64,000 nt of DNA from Proteles cristata cristata. Its lineage: Eukaryota > Chordata > Mammalia > Carnivora > Hyaenidae. The stretch is taken from the NCBI GenBank assembly GCA_017311185.1, contig JAESUZ010004127.1, positions 186,001 to 250,000 on the forward strand. Direction: 5' to 3'. A program made the position numbers and the translations under genes. The notes beneath the pieces were generated by a model. The model searched no databases. It saw nothing but the letters and a program-made list of their open reading frames with translations, and was not told the origin of the DNA. This document shows positions 43,040-54,219 of this stretch, one piece after another. The number at the start of each line of letters is the position of its first letter. Position 1 is the stretch's first letter.

Positions 43040-43690
43040 TTAAGTGAAGTCTATATTTCAGGCACTATAGACATGAGGTTGTATAAATCAGGATCCACTG
43101 CCTCACAGATCTAAGTATACAAGAGGAGACCAATGTGTTAAGACATAATTATAGTCACATTCAATTGTTATAATAGAAGTTCAAACACCATAGGAATACA
43201 ATGAACAGGACAGTTAACTGATGCAGATGTTGGACAAGTTTATAAACAGAAAGTGATGATTCAAGTGGAAATGAATGGGTTCACCAGGCCAAAAAGGACA
43301 GCTTTCCTAAAGGATGACAAAATAGAAAAGTAAGCAAGTATTAAAAAAAAAAATCCATGGTTTCCACTGCATTCATGGTGTTCCAATCTAGAAGAGCACT
43401 TACATATAATAACTGACGGGCTCATGTAAGATTAGGAATAATCTTCACTTTATGTCATAGGAACAAAAGGTGGTTGTTGTGGTTATAATAGGAGTGGAGA
43501 CATTGAAGTTTCTGGAGACAGATAGATTAGATATAAGTGATGAGAAATCACTGAGCATTTTTAGCAAGAACAAGAATGATGTGTTCTCATTTATAATGTT
43601 TTAAAAAGATCACTTTACAGATGATAAAGAAAGATGATAAATAAAGATATATTGAAAGATAAAATGCTTTAAATCGAAGCTTCCTTATTA
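43040..43690 (+). repeat. Ancient repeat relic, interrupted
   Basis: caagtttataaacagaaa to 43,290, and then gcaagaacaagaatgatg, tgttctcatttataatg and aaaaagatcactttacag near 43,562-43,622, parallel a mammal-wide repeat in which gagcaggagtgacatgatctg is followed by aaagatcactctggctgc. The diverged repeat copy at 43,366-43,460 lies within it. Confidence 0.35.
43366..43460 (+). repeat. Copy 2 of a diverged repeat of about 100 bp
   Basis: gcattcatggtgttccaa, tctagaagagcacttac, gggctcatgtaagatta and taatcttcactttatgtc match copy 1 at 41,197-41,300 in the same orientation, about 2.2 kb away. Confidence 0.55.
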
Positions 43691-43699
43691 CATTCAATA

Positions 43700-45280
43700 T
43701 GTAATTTTACTTACAAAAGTTCTGCTTGTATAGAGCAAACCTTTAACCCATCCCCTGTAGCAAGGGGTCCACACCTCAGGAATGGCCGGTGACATCCAAT
43801 AAAGCACAAAAGTTTCAGTGTCACGAGCTTCTATTTCTCAGTGGCACAAAACAGTCTGCTTAAAGCAAGGGTCCCAACTGTAAGCCTGATAAACTGTGAC
43901 TGATCTTATACCACCCACATCATAAATATTTCCAAAGTATCAACACACTCCAAATAATTCTGATCTATAACTTCCCAGTTATTTATCTTCCATTTCCTGA
44001 CCAGAAATATTAAGGTTTTTGAAACCTGAAGGTGACTTGCCTTTTCCTTTGCTTTGAGATATCGCTATTGAAGCTGATCTATCTGCAAAGCTGGTGTAGA
44101 ATTCATTTCATCCCTTGAGATAAACAAAAGAAAGCTTACAAGGAAATTTCTCAAAATGAGGACAACAATACATAGGGTAGGCCCTACATAGTTTTCCAAG
44201 GAATTTCAAAATTGAGCCTAGAGTTTGCTTCTGTTGGCTAACATCCTGCTAAATTAATGATTTTCAAATCTAGAAAAAAAGTTAAGAAAAAAAATAATAA
44301 AACTGCTTCTGAGAGTCTACAAAGGACCGAAGAAACCCATGATTGTTCAGATTAGTGTTCTGGAACACTTACCCATAGAGCCAGGAATTGTGGCAGGCAG
44401 TTGTTTTATCCTTGTGTTTTAAATCACCTTAATTTATAAATCATCTTTTGACATTTATGACCCCAATTCTACTGTATCAGTATAGCACATTACTATTCTC
44501 CTTTTCATTTTTTACTTTAAAAAAGACTTCTTAAAACTCAATCTCAAACTTCTTGAACCAAAGAATCCAAGAAAATGAAGCCTTACCTGCCATTTATAAA
44601 TAACCAGGTAGATCATATTGTAAGTCAAAGCTCCTGAAAATCAATTAACTCTATTTCTTTCATCTTTTCTCTGTGGTTAACAGATCTTTATACTTTCTTA
44701 GCTAAGGACGGAAGAAAGAGTGGCTGGCAATGGCAATTTATCTTATATTGACTCAGACTATAGACTGCTGAAAACTTTTCAGCCATTGGCTTTTAGAAAA
44801 ATGGGTCTATCTGTAAGGCTGCTTGCATTGGTGAGTTCATTTCAGTCACAGTTTGATTTATCACAGCTCAATTGATATTAGGCTGTGACTAATTCCTTCA
44901 AGACCTTAAAGCTACTGAACTTTTGTTGTACAAGAACTTAGGAGACTGTCCAGATGCTAGGTGGGTAGTTTGCAAATCGTCAGTCAGTGGTGTTGACGGA
45001 GATGGGAAAGCAGTAGCCTGGTCTGTGTAATTGTTCAAAGAATCATCTAAAAACACTGTTTCAATGCTTCTTATTGGATCAAGACTACACTCTATACCCT
45101 CGGATCCAATCCATTCAATTTACAGGCCTCACTAGATTGCTTTGAACTTCTCTCTTTCTCTTCCCTGGTGCCAACTCTCTCACCAGCTTGTGCCCTGTGG
45201 TTTGCCTATTCCCCATATTATTTGGTACCTTTGTCTTTGTGGTTCATATCCAACCCAGGATATTCTCTAGAGTTCTCTCC
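43700..45280. other. Repeat-poor unassigned sequence
   Basis: About 1.6 kb with no SINE or L1. There is no open frame of note. It may be unique sequence and is suitable for conservation scoring. Confidence 0.5.
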
Positions 45281-45296
45281 ATTAAACTAAATCCTT

Positions 45297-45514
45297 GGGG
45301 CATCTGGGTGGCTCAGTCAGTTAAGTGTCTGACTTCAGCTCAAGTCATGATCTCATGGTTCATGAGTTTGAGCCCCACATTGGGCTCTGTGCTGACAGCT
45401 CAGAGCTTGGAGCCTGCTATGAATTCTGTGTCTCCATGACTTTCTGCCCCTCTCCTGCTTTCTCAATCTCTCTCTCTCTCTCTCAAAAATAAATAAACAT
45501 TAAAAATTTTTTAA
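45297..45514 (+). mobile_element. SINEC_Fc-type SINE, older subtype
   Basis: ggggcatctgggtggctc head, cttcagctcaagtcatga, gctgacagctcagagctt, CT-rich stretch, tcaaaaataaataaacat. Flanks aaactaaat at 45,284-45,292 and about 45,517-45,525 are the target duplication. Confidence 0.93.
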
Positions 45515-45679
45515 ATAAACTAAATATTCAAATTTATTCAAGACCCAGACTTTAAAAGTTCACCTTAACAAACTTACACCATCACTCAAGGATACTTTGG
45601 TACCCACAAAGGCAGAAAATATAACACCCTAAATCCTTTGGCATGTATTTTTAGTCCGTTCATTCATACAGTGTAGGAC

Positions 45680-45790
45680 TTTATAGCTATAAAGGACTGT
45701 AGAGATTGTTTACAGAAAGGGATGGTGAAGCCCAGAAAGACTGAAGGATTTTTCCAGTTACATAAAAAGGTGCAGTGAAGACTGATGCTT
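45680..45790 (-). repeat. Possible MIR-like fragment
   Basis: actgtagagattgtttac, agaaagggatggtgaagc and ccagaaagactgaagg resemble the ttttacagatgaggaaactgagg...agagaggt block in heavily mutated form. Confidence 0.3.
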
Positions 45791-46129
45791 CTGAAGATAG
45801 TCATGAGGCTCAGTTATGTCATGAGATGACCTCACAGTCATCAAAGGATGGTTGACTTGTGTTCATTACAGCCTCACAGTTAAATCTGAATCTCAGAAAA
45901 CAAGCATTCCAGGTAATTCTTGTGTATCATCTCCCAGTCGTTCAGAATAGGTATTCTGCAGAGCATCATATTATGTACTCACTCCAAGAGCAAACAGAAT
46001 GTGTCATATTTTGGAAAGTTTCCACAGTGGTTTTGTGTAGATTGAGGTTTGTCTTCCACTTTCCCATAACAACCATTTTCTTAGAGAAAATAGCTACCAT
46101 TTTTATAATCGAAAAGAACTGTAGTTATC

Positions 46130-46287
46130 AATTGTAATAATAATGATATTATAATTTGATTATAAAATCTTGAGGGCAAGGACTGGGATTGTTTTATATT
46201 ATTGTATCTCAATGTCCAGAAAAATTCCTTGAACACAGAAAGTATGCAAAAAATGTTGAATGAATGAATGAATGAATGAATGAATGT
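46130..46287 (+). repeat. L2 3' end with (TGAA)n
   Basis: aaatcttgagggcaagga, ctgggattgttttatatt, tgtatctcaatgtccaga, then atgttgaatgaatgaatg. This is the L2 3' terminus (ttgagggcaggga, then tatccccagca, then aataaatgtttgttgaatga). The final TGAA units (46,256-46,286) are an expanded tail. Confidence 0.8.
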
Positions 46288-46403
46288 TTATGCCTTTTTT
46301 TCCAAGCTTAAATGTATAGTTTACAAGACAGGTTTTGGTTTTTGTTAGCTTAAAGCAAGTTATTTAAAGCTTAATCAAGGTATTCAAATAAAAATCTACT
46401 AAA

Positions 46404-46616
46404 GGGGCACCTGGGTGGATTGGTCAGTTGGGAGTCCAACTTCAGCTCAGGTCATGATCTCACAATTTTGGAGTTCGAGCTCTGTGTTGGGCTCTGTGCT
46501 GACAGCTCAGAATCTGCAGCCTGCTTCAGATTCTGTGTCTCCCTCTCTCTCTGTCCTTCTCCTGCTCATATTCATATTCTCTCTCTCAAAAATAAATAAA
46601 CATTAAAAAATTAAAA
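46404..46616 (+). mobile_element. SINEC_Fc-type SINE, older subtype
   Basis: ggggcacctgggtggatt head, cttcagctcaggtcatga, gctgacagctcagaatct, tcaaaaataaataaacat tail. The A-box area is mutated (ggtcagttgggagtcc). The target duplication is not clear. Confidence 0.92.
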
Positions 46617-46639
46617 ATGAGTCATACATTTAAATGCCT

Positions 46640-47860
46640 TTAGATGCAAGCAGGGAACACAAATGAGCAAAGCCAGGCTAGGTGTGAGAATACAATACAA
46701 TAGTGCAGCACAATGATTAGAAAATGATATTATTAATGATTAGGAATGTGGCACAGAGTATCCGTCTCAACTAATCTGGCTGATTCTTACCACCATGTCA
46801 TCCATCATGGAAACCCAATGATTTTTATGAAGAAGCATAGTTCAGATTTTAATGTAAAATATCTCAGTATTAACATATTGATAATCAATTCATTTGAAAA
46901 GAAAGTGTGTGGACAAAACACATATTTCTATGGGCAGCCCAATGGCTATCAATTCTTAGACTCCTGATCTAAAATCACAGGAATGCATCTGGGCACTCTG
47001 TAGGGGTAACTGAGCCCAGTACTCCCCATCTTCCTTGTTGGGAATGCCTGTGGTATGTGGACAGCATCATGCATCAAACCTACCACCATGGGAGCCAGAT
47101 GAACAGAGCCCTTTACTCCAATTCAGGACCTACAAGGGCCAAGAAAAGATAGCACAGATGTATGCTGCTGGCAGACTCTGCACCTTCACAAGCCAGTAAT
47201 TGGCTTGACATTTTTAAAATAGGAAAGCAACGAGACTTATACACTCTAAATTGACCATGAAATGCTCTCGAAGCAAAATTACCACCCAGCCTATCTGAAA
47301 CGTCTTCCCAGAAAAGCAGGAAGGGGGAGGACTAGGATGGGTGAAGCCACTTTCTTAAGCTTACAGATTCTGCTTTGGCTGCATATTTGATAAAACTCTT
47401 TCAAAAGTGGTGTATCATTCGATCGAGATATTTTGTATATAATACAGAGGAACATGTGCACAAGGAGGGGCTTTTCCAGAAGAACAGTATGGTTTAGAAC
47501 CTATTGTACAGATTACACAGCAGGCCACAGCTTAATAAGTGAAAACGGTCAGTTTTCAACTATAGGAGGTCAAACCTCTTATTTGTATGGGAACTCATAT
47601 TTATTTAGATGAAGATAAACAAAAGCACTCATGCAGCACACATGCACACACAGCATCCTGAGCTAGGTGGATAGAATTGTTAAATACAGAATTGCGTCAA
47701 ACTGCCTTGTGTATGCATGCGCCTCAAAAGACATTCGTTCGACTCCAAGTTTGTTGATGAGCCCAGTGTGGAATGGAGAAAGCTGGCTGTTGGAAATAAC
47801 ATCTCATAAAGGGGAACCTGGAAAGAAACTAGTGACCGTTCTCACTTGCGGCCGCTACTA
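46640..47860. other. Unassigned intergenic sequence
   Basis: No repeat or coding sequence recognised. The unusual ttgcggccgctacta near 47,845 contains a NotI-type site, rare in AT-rich intergenic DNA, but has no context that explains it. Confidence 0.4.
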
Positions 47861-47865
47861 GCCAA

Positions 47866-47960
47866 GTGCCTGCCTTCACTCACTCAACAGCCTTTTGAGC
47901 TCCTGTTGTGTGCCAGGGCATTGTGTGGACACCAGCACTCATCTCTCACCCCGTCCTGCC
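47866..47960 (-). repeat. Probable L2 3' end
   Basis: cactcactcaacagcctt, ttgagctcctgttgtgtg, ccagggcattgtgtgga resemble the reverse-complement L2 terminus (cattcaacaaatatttattgag, then ctactatgtgccaggca). Confidence 0.5.
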
Positions 47961-48060
47961 TCTGTGTTGCTCCAGAGACATCAATTTTCAAGACTATGTA
48001 CCTGAGGTACACTGTTCCTCAAAGTGCAAAATATAATCATTTAAAAAATACTGATGTTTT

Positions 48061-48276
48061 GGGGCGCCTGGGTGGCTTAGTCGGTTAAGCGTTCGACTTT
48101 CGCTTGGGTCATGATCTCGCGGTTCGTGGGTTCGAGCCCCGCGTCGGGCTCTGTGCTGACTGCCAGCTCAGAGCCTGGAGCCTGTTTCAGTCTGTGACTC
48201 CCTATCTCTCTGACCCTCCCCTGCTCACTCTCTCTCTCTCTCTCTCTCTCTTAGAAATAAATAAAAAAAACATTAA
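48061..48276 (+). mobile_element. SINEC_Fc-type SINE, young, perfect target duplication
   Basis: ggggcgcctgggtggctt head, gactttcgcttgggtcat, gatctcgcggttcgtggg, gctgactgccagctcaga, ctgaccctcccctgctca, ttagaaataaataaaa. The 18-bp duplication aaaaaatactgatgtttt is perfect at 48,043-48,060 and 48,277-48,294, and its A-rich left edge suits L1 endonuclease cutting. It is one of the most recent-looking insertions here. Confidence 0.97.
48073..48139 (+). promoter_or_regulatory. tRNA-like pol III promoter of the SINE (A and B boxes)
   Basis: A-box tggcttagtcgg at 48,073-48,084 and B-box ggttcgagccc at 48,129-48,139. The B box keeps the canonical GGTTCGA core, so this copy could be transcribed by RNA polymerase III if chromatin allows. 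This is inference from tRNA promoter rules. Confidence 0.7.
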
Positions 48277-48544
48277 AAAAAATACTGATGTTTTCTCTGA
48301 TCCCACTGGGCAGTATTTGACAAACAAAACAGAGGTGGTCTCAGCCCAAGCCCAGAGAACAGCTGAGCTGGGACTCAGTCTCAGTGACTGATTTTCTGCT
48401 GACCATGTGCTTCCTGCGATCCGCCAGCCTCTCTGCCTTAGCCACCGACAGGAGTCATTTGTTTCCCAGCTGGCCCATTTCCAGCTTTGGGGTTAGCTGG
48501 AGATAATGAGAGCATTACACTAGAAAGAATTCTCAAAGCTTGAG

Positions 48545-48700
48545 TCAAATATCCTAGCTCCACATTACCTTATGCAACTCACTTAACCCTTCCTGGACTT
48601 GGTTTCTGTTCTGTAATATAATTAGATGGTATCTGCCCTTCTAAGTGCAGAGGATTATAATGAGAATCACAGGAATTTACACATGCAAAGTCAAAACATA
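48545..48700 (+). repeat. MIR
   Basis: atcctagctccacattac, cttatgcaactcacttaa, cccttcctggacttggtt, gttctgtaatataattag, ggattataatgagaatca follow MIR consensus order (gccacttac, aagtcacttaacctct, gagcctcagtttcct, ctgtaaaatgggg). Confidence 0.75.
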
Positions 48701-49079
48701 GAATTTATCCAAGTAGAAACAAACCTTCTGAAATCAGAATTCCCTATCAGTATTTACCTGGTTTTGCTCACTCCAAAATTGTAATGATTAACTGTAAGCT
48801 AGAGGACTCAAATCTAGCTATACAGAGCAGGGCATTCTTTAAGACGATAAAAATAACAGCAAAAAAACCCATGTTACTGCAAATGACCAACTTTGCTCTG
48901 AGATTAAAGTATCCCATTTACTTTTCATATTTATATACAAAGAACTGGGTTCTGATATCACTCTCTAGTCTACTCCCACTAAGGAATGGGTGGTAATCTT
49001 GTCTAGTAGGGCTAAAAGATTATTTCTAGTCTGTTCTAGTCTTCATCTCTGAAGTTACACCCTTAGGCATCATCGCTTA

Positions 49080-50010
49080 CCCCCGTAACCAGTCCCATCA
49101 ATTCTGCCTCTCTTTTCTCTTGAAACCATAGACTCTGCCTCAGCCCAGTCTGAATATCCTTCCCTTATTGCATTCACCTCCACACTGGTCTACCTGCTCT
49201 AGGCTTGTTCTTCTCCAATCTTTCTAACACACAACTACTCTAGTTCTCTCCCTAAGGGACACATTTGACCAGGTCATAGCCCTGTTCAAAACCCTTCAAG
49301 GACCTCCCATTGCCTTTAGATGTAAGACTAAGCTCCCTACCTGGCTTTCAAACCCCTTTAGCTCCTCTGCCTCCTTTCCTGTTTATCATCTTAATCATGC
49401 CACCATATCTCCTTTTGATTTTAGGCCCTCCCATGTGCTGGTTTTCTCTCAGCCCATGATACTATTTTTCCCCAGTCCAGGTAACAACATGTGACTGAGC
49501 AAAATCCAACTCATTCACTTTTTTTAAAATTTTTTACACATTTATTCATTTTTGAGAGACAGAGACATAGAACAAGAGAAGGAGGGATAGAGAGAGAGGG
49601 AGACATGGAATCTGAAGCAGGCTCTAGGCTCTGAGCTGTCAGCACAGAGCCCAACGGGGCTCAAATCCACATGACTTGAGATGTGAGATCATTACCTGAG
49701 ATGAAGTTAGATGCTTAACCAACCAGACACCCTCCTGAAAGTTTAAATTTTATCCAGTTTAAATTTCACTTCCTCACAGGACCCTGCTGAACCCTCAGAG
49801 TAGGTTAGAACACCCTTCACTTTCCCTGTAGTAGCAGTGCATTATGCATTTATGGTGAATTGTCTGTCCTCCGTGCTAGGCTATGAGCACCATGGAGATG
49901 GATGGGATCTACTCCATTAGAGCACTATATCCACACTGCCTAGCACAGTGAGGAGCATATGGTAGAATCTCAACATTTACTGATAGAGTAAATAAATGAC
50001 TAAGTGAGTT
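49080..50010 (+). mobile_element. L2 LINE 3' relic, interrupted by SINE
   Basis: ccacactggtctacctgc, ccctgttcaaaacccttc, aaggacctcccattgcct, agactaagctccctacct, gctttcaaacccctttag before the SINE, then aatttcacttcctcacag, ctatgagcaccatggaga, cactgcctagcacagtga and agaatctcaacatttact after it. This is the L2 3' end in full order. No reading frame is retained. Confidence 0.85.
49521..49734 (-). mobile_element. SINEC_Fc-type SINE, older, decayed
   Basis: Reverse-complement SINE inside the L2: ttattcatttttgagaga, gagagagagggagacatg, ctgaagcaggctctaggc, tgagctgtcagcacagag, and a mutated head (aaccagacaccctcc). Confidence 0.88.
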
Positions 50011-50014
50011 AATA

Positions 50015-51240
50015 TCTTTTGCTGTTATTTGACCTCCTCACCATTCCCCTCTTAGTCTGCCTTTTGCCTGCTACAGTTTTTGCTTCTTTTATGGGGATTT
50101 TATTTATAATCACATACATTTTTTAATTTTGCTTCTGTTTGATGGATAGTCTATAAGTACTGATTTTGTTTGCTGATTTCCATTCATAACTATACTTCAA
50201 CATACCCTCCACTTCTCAGTTAGCCCTGTGAAATATTAGTACTCACTTCTAAAATGAGAAAGTGGGTATATATCTACTCATATTCAAAATCTCCAAGCCA
50301 GTTTGGTGAGTGAAGCACGTTTTAGAGCATACTTCCGCTAAACAATACAATACATTTCCACAGGGCTCTATTGCAAAATTTATAGGCCCTAAATAATCCC
50401 TAAGTTTTGAATGCACTGCTCCACCTAATTTGGGACATACTTCTCAAATTAAATACAAAACTTTGTTGCAAAAGCGAAGAAGGATTTTTCTAATTTTGCT
50501 TTTGGAAAGATTTTATAACAAGTAATTTATTTAATTTGCAGTTAGCTATGATTTTCAGTTAATGATCATTCCAACGAGAATATTTGCAAAATGACAAAAA
50601 CCTAACTTACCTATTGTTTTCAAATGCAATGACTTGTTAATGAATACTAAATTTGGCAATATTAAATTTTGTAGAATTTTCATTATTTGTCCACTGTGTA
50701 GTTTTCATACTTCAGAGGCAGTAAACAATTTTAGGACTTAAATATCTTAAAGGCCCCTAAAAATGGGGTAGGCCTTAGTTATTATGCTTACAGTGCCCAC
50801 TATTTCAAATGACCGTATGGTGATAGATATAAATATAGATGAAAGTACACAGAGGAAATAAAAGGCCTGGGCTTATATATAATGAACTAACAATGGTCTA
50901 TTCTATGAGGGGAATCAGGATTAGAAGTGGAGGGTTGAAGAACACTAGCTTAACTCATAATATCTGCATTTTTCATGGTGAATATATTCCTATATTAGCT
51001 TAAAAATACATTTTGAAAGGGGACTTAATATTTTTTAAATTAAGTATAAAGAGAAGACTGGTGTAAGAGATGTCATAGGCATGAGGTATTTTCAAGTAGA
51101 TCTGGGTATTTTTTAATGATGGAAATATTTTTAAGCCTATTTTTATGAGGCTGTCACATATTTGGGTAGATGAAATAGTGTTGACTTTATACAAAATGAG
51201 TAAAAAGTCTCTAAGATAGCTTCGATATAGTATCTATATC
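50015..51240. other. Unassigned AT-rich intergenic sequence
   Basis: No SINE, L1 or coding sequence is recognised. Two 3' splice-like pyrimidine tracts exist but nothing supports an exon. Confidence 0.45.
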
Positions 51241-51273
51241 TTAGAATAGATAATTCAATACATAACTTTTAAA

Positions 51274-51489
51274 TATTTTTTTTAAATATTTTTATTTATT
51301 TCTAGGAGAGAGAGAGACAGCATGAGCAGGGAGGGTCAGAGAGAGAGGGAGTCACAGACTGAAACAGGCTCCAGGCTCCGAGCTGGCAGTCAGCACAGAG
51401 CCCGACGCGGGGCTCGAACCCACGAACCGCGAGATCATGACCTAAGCGAAAGTCGGACGCTTAACCGACTAAGCCACCCAGGCGCCCCA
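51274..51489 (-). mobile_element. SINEC_Fc-type SINE, young, perfect target duplication
   Basis: Reverse complement: ttctaggagagagagaga, gcagtcagcacagagccc, cgcggggctcgaacccac, gaaccgcgagatcatgac, head ccacccaggcgcccc. A 19-bp duplication, tcaatacataacttttaaa, is perfect at 51,255-51,273 and 51,490-51,508. Nearly consensus throughout. Confidence 0.97.
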
Positions 51490-51801
51490 TCAATACATAA
51501 CTTTTAAAGTAAATCTTCACATCGTTAATATCTGATTTTATAGCTGCTAGACATGCATATTGGAAAGAGAAATTGATTTGAGACTTCTAGTGTCAGAATG
51601 ATGATACTTCAGTGGTAAAAATAAGTGGACCATGTTTCATTAATGTTGTTACTTGGCAGTAGTTTGTTACTTAGCATTTATTCTAAGACCAGGGTTAGTT
51701 GCAAAGGATTTTCTAAGGATACTAAACCAAGCATATGTTACCACGGAGGAAGGTGTGGAAATTTTATGTAACAGGATCTCATTCTCTCAACATATATTTT
51801 A

Positions 51802-52023
51802 TTTTTTAAAATCTATTATATTTTAGAGAGAAAGAGCATGAGCAGGGGAAAGGAGCAGAGAGAGAGACAGAGAGAATCTTAAGTAGACTCTACAATCATT
51901 GCTCAGTGTGGAGCCCATGATGGGGTTGATTCAGGACACAGGGCTCATCTCACGATTCTGAGATCATGACCTGAGCTGAAATCGAGTCAGATGCTCAACA
52001 AGTGGTGCCAACCAGCTGCCCCC
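51802..52023 (-). mobile_element. Older CAN SINE (carnivore type)
   Basis: agagaaagagcatgagca, gagagaatcttaagtaga, gagatcatgacctgagct, gaaatcgagtcagatgc, decayed head ccagctgcccc. Target duplication tcaacatatatttta is perfect at 51,787-51,801 and 52,024-52,038 despite the diverged body. An extra 20 or so bases around 51,930-51,955 interrupt the tRNA-like part. Confidence 0.9.
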
Positions 52024-52740
52024 TCAACATATATTTTAATGATTACTTTTGCTGACATTTGCAAGAAAACATGGGATATTTAAATATAAGCAGAAATTTT
52101 TTGTGTTTTTTTAAATCTTTCAGTATTATATTTTTTTAATTGAAGTTAACATCCATTATATTAGTTTCAGGTATACAATAGTGATTTGACAACTCTATAC
52201 AATTATACAGTGCTTACCATGGTAGATGTAGTTACCATCTGTTATCAGACAATGTTATTACAATATTATTAATTTCCCTATGCTGTATTTTTCATCCTTA
52301 TGACTCATTTCTTTTGTAACTGGAATTTTGTACTTCTTAATCCCCTTCACATATTTTGCCCTTACCTTCTGGCAATCACCAGTTCTCTTTATTTATGAGT
52401 CTGTTTTTGTTTGCTTTGTTCTGTTGTTTTTGTTCCATATATAAGTGAAATCATATGGTATTTGTCACATTCCACTAAGATTTATTTTACTTAGCATGAT
52501 ATCTTCTGGGTCCGTCCATGTTGTTGCAAATGGCAAGATTTCATACTTTTTTATTTGCTAAGTAGTATTCCATTGTACATATGTACAATATCTTCTTTAT
52601 TCATTCAACAATGAACACTTTAAGTTACTTCCATATCTTGGCTATTGTAAGTAATGCTGCAATGAATATAGGGGTTAATTGGTGTTTTCATTGTCTTTGG
52701 GTAAATACTTAGCAGTGGAATTACTGGATTGTATTAGTTT

Positions 52741-52768
52741 TATTTTTATTTATTTATTTATTTTTTGA
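52741..52768. repeat. (TTTA)n microsatellite
   Basis: Short run of TTTA units within the old L1 at 52,100-54,215, where the consensus is merely T-rich. Confidence 0.7.
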
Positions 52769-52874
52769 GGAATCTCCATACTTTTTTTCCACAGTGGCTG
52801 TATGAATATACATTCCCACCAGCAGTGCACGGTAGTTCCCTTCCTCTAAATCCTCACCAAGACTTGTTAATTTT

Positions 52875-53093
52875 TGGGTGCCTGGGTGGTTCAATCGGTT
52901 AAGCATTTGACTTCAGCTTAGGTCATGATCTCACAGTTTGTGGGTTTGAGCCCCACATCCGCTTCTGTGCAGGCAGCTCAGAGCCTGGATCCTATTTCAG
53001 ATTCTCTGTCTCCCTCTCTCTCTGCCCCTTCCCCATTTATTCTCTTTCTCTCTCAGTTTCAAAAGTAAACAAAAACTATTTAAAAAAAATTTA
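52875..53093 (+). mobile_element. SINEC_Fc-type SINE, older subtype
   Basis: gggtgcctgggtggttca head, cttcagcttaggtcatga, tttgagccccacatccgc, gcaggcagctcagagcct, CT-rich stretch, A-rich tail. Target duplication aagacttgtta at 52,859-52,869 and 53,094-53,104. It lies opposite to the L1 it entered. Confidence 0.93.
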
Positions 53094-54219
53094 AAGACTT
53101 GTTATTTCTTATTTTTTTGATTCTAGCCATTCTGTTTCATGTGAGGAGATATCTCATTGTGGTTTTGATTTGCATTTCCCTGATGATTAGTGATGCTGAG
53201 CATCTATTCGTGTCTGTTGGCCATTTGTATGTCTTCTTTGGGAAAATGTCTATTCAGGTCCTCTGCCCATTTTATTTTATGGTGTTGAGCTGATGAGTTT
53301 TTATGTATCTTGGATATTAATCCTTTCTCAGATATATCATTTGCAAGTATCTTCTCTGATTCAGGAGGTTGCCTTTTTGTTCCGTTGATGGTTTCCTTCC
53401 CTATGGAAAAAGGCTTTAGTTTGACATAATCCCAATAGTTAATTTTGCTTTTATTTTTCTTGCTTGAGGAAACATTCAGAAATATGTCACTAAGGCCAAT
53501 GTCTAAGAGATTACTATATTTCTAACAGGAATTTTTTGGTTAAAAGTCTTACATTTAGGTATTTAATCCATTTTTAATTTATTTTTGTGTATGTTTAAGA
53601 AAGTAGTCCAATTTTATTCTTTTGCATGTAGCTGTCCAGTTTTCCTAACATTGCTTATTGAAAAGACTGTCCTTTCCCCATTGTATACTCTTGCTTCTTT
53701 TATTGTACATTAATGAACCATATACAAATGGGTTTACTTCTATGCTCTCTATTCTGTTCTCTTGGTCTATGAGTCTTTTTTGATGCCTATACCATGCTGT
53801 TTGAATACTATAGCTTTATAGAATATCTTGAAATCTGGGATTGTAATACTTCCAGCTTTGTTCTTTCTAAAGATTGCTTTGGCTATTTGGGTGGGGTCTT
53901 TTGTGGTTCCACGCAAATTTTAGAATTATTTGCTCTAGTTCTATGAAAAATGCTTTTGGCAATTTGACAGGGATTGCACTGAATCTGTAGGCTGCTTTGG
54001 ACAGTATGGACATTTTGAAAATTTTAATTCTTCCAATTCATGAGAATAGTGTATCTTTCAATTTATGTGTATTGTCTTCCATTTCTTTCATCAGTGTCTT
54101 TATAGTTTCCAGGGTTTTTCACCTTCTTAGTTAAATTTATTCCTAGGTATTTCATTCTTTTTGATGTGATTATAAATGGGATTGTTTTCTTAACTTCTTT
54201 TTCTGTGAAAAAGTGCATG

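Larger units (their letters stand above)
52100..54215 (-). mobile_element. Old L1 3' UTR and ORF2 part
   Basis: Reverse-complement order: 3' UTR (catccattatattagttt, cagacaatgttattacaa), ORF2 end (gtgaaatcatatggtatt, ccattctgtttcatgtga), cagttttcctaacattgc, tattctgttctcttggtc, gttccacgcaaattttag and, at the right, tttattcctaggtatttc. It ends at about 54,215, so it is 5'-truncated at around 2 kb. A SINE in the opposite orientation sits at 52,875-53,093. Confidence 0.88.

Noticed and set aside
47842..47855. NotI-type gcggccgc site as possible vector or cloning scar
   Set aside because: Flanking sequence is continuous ordinary genomic DNA with no vector features; a single rare site is not evidence of contamination.
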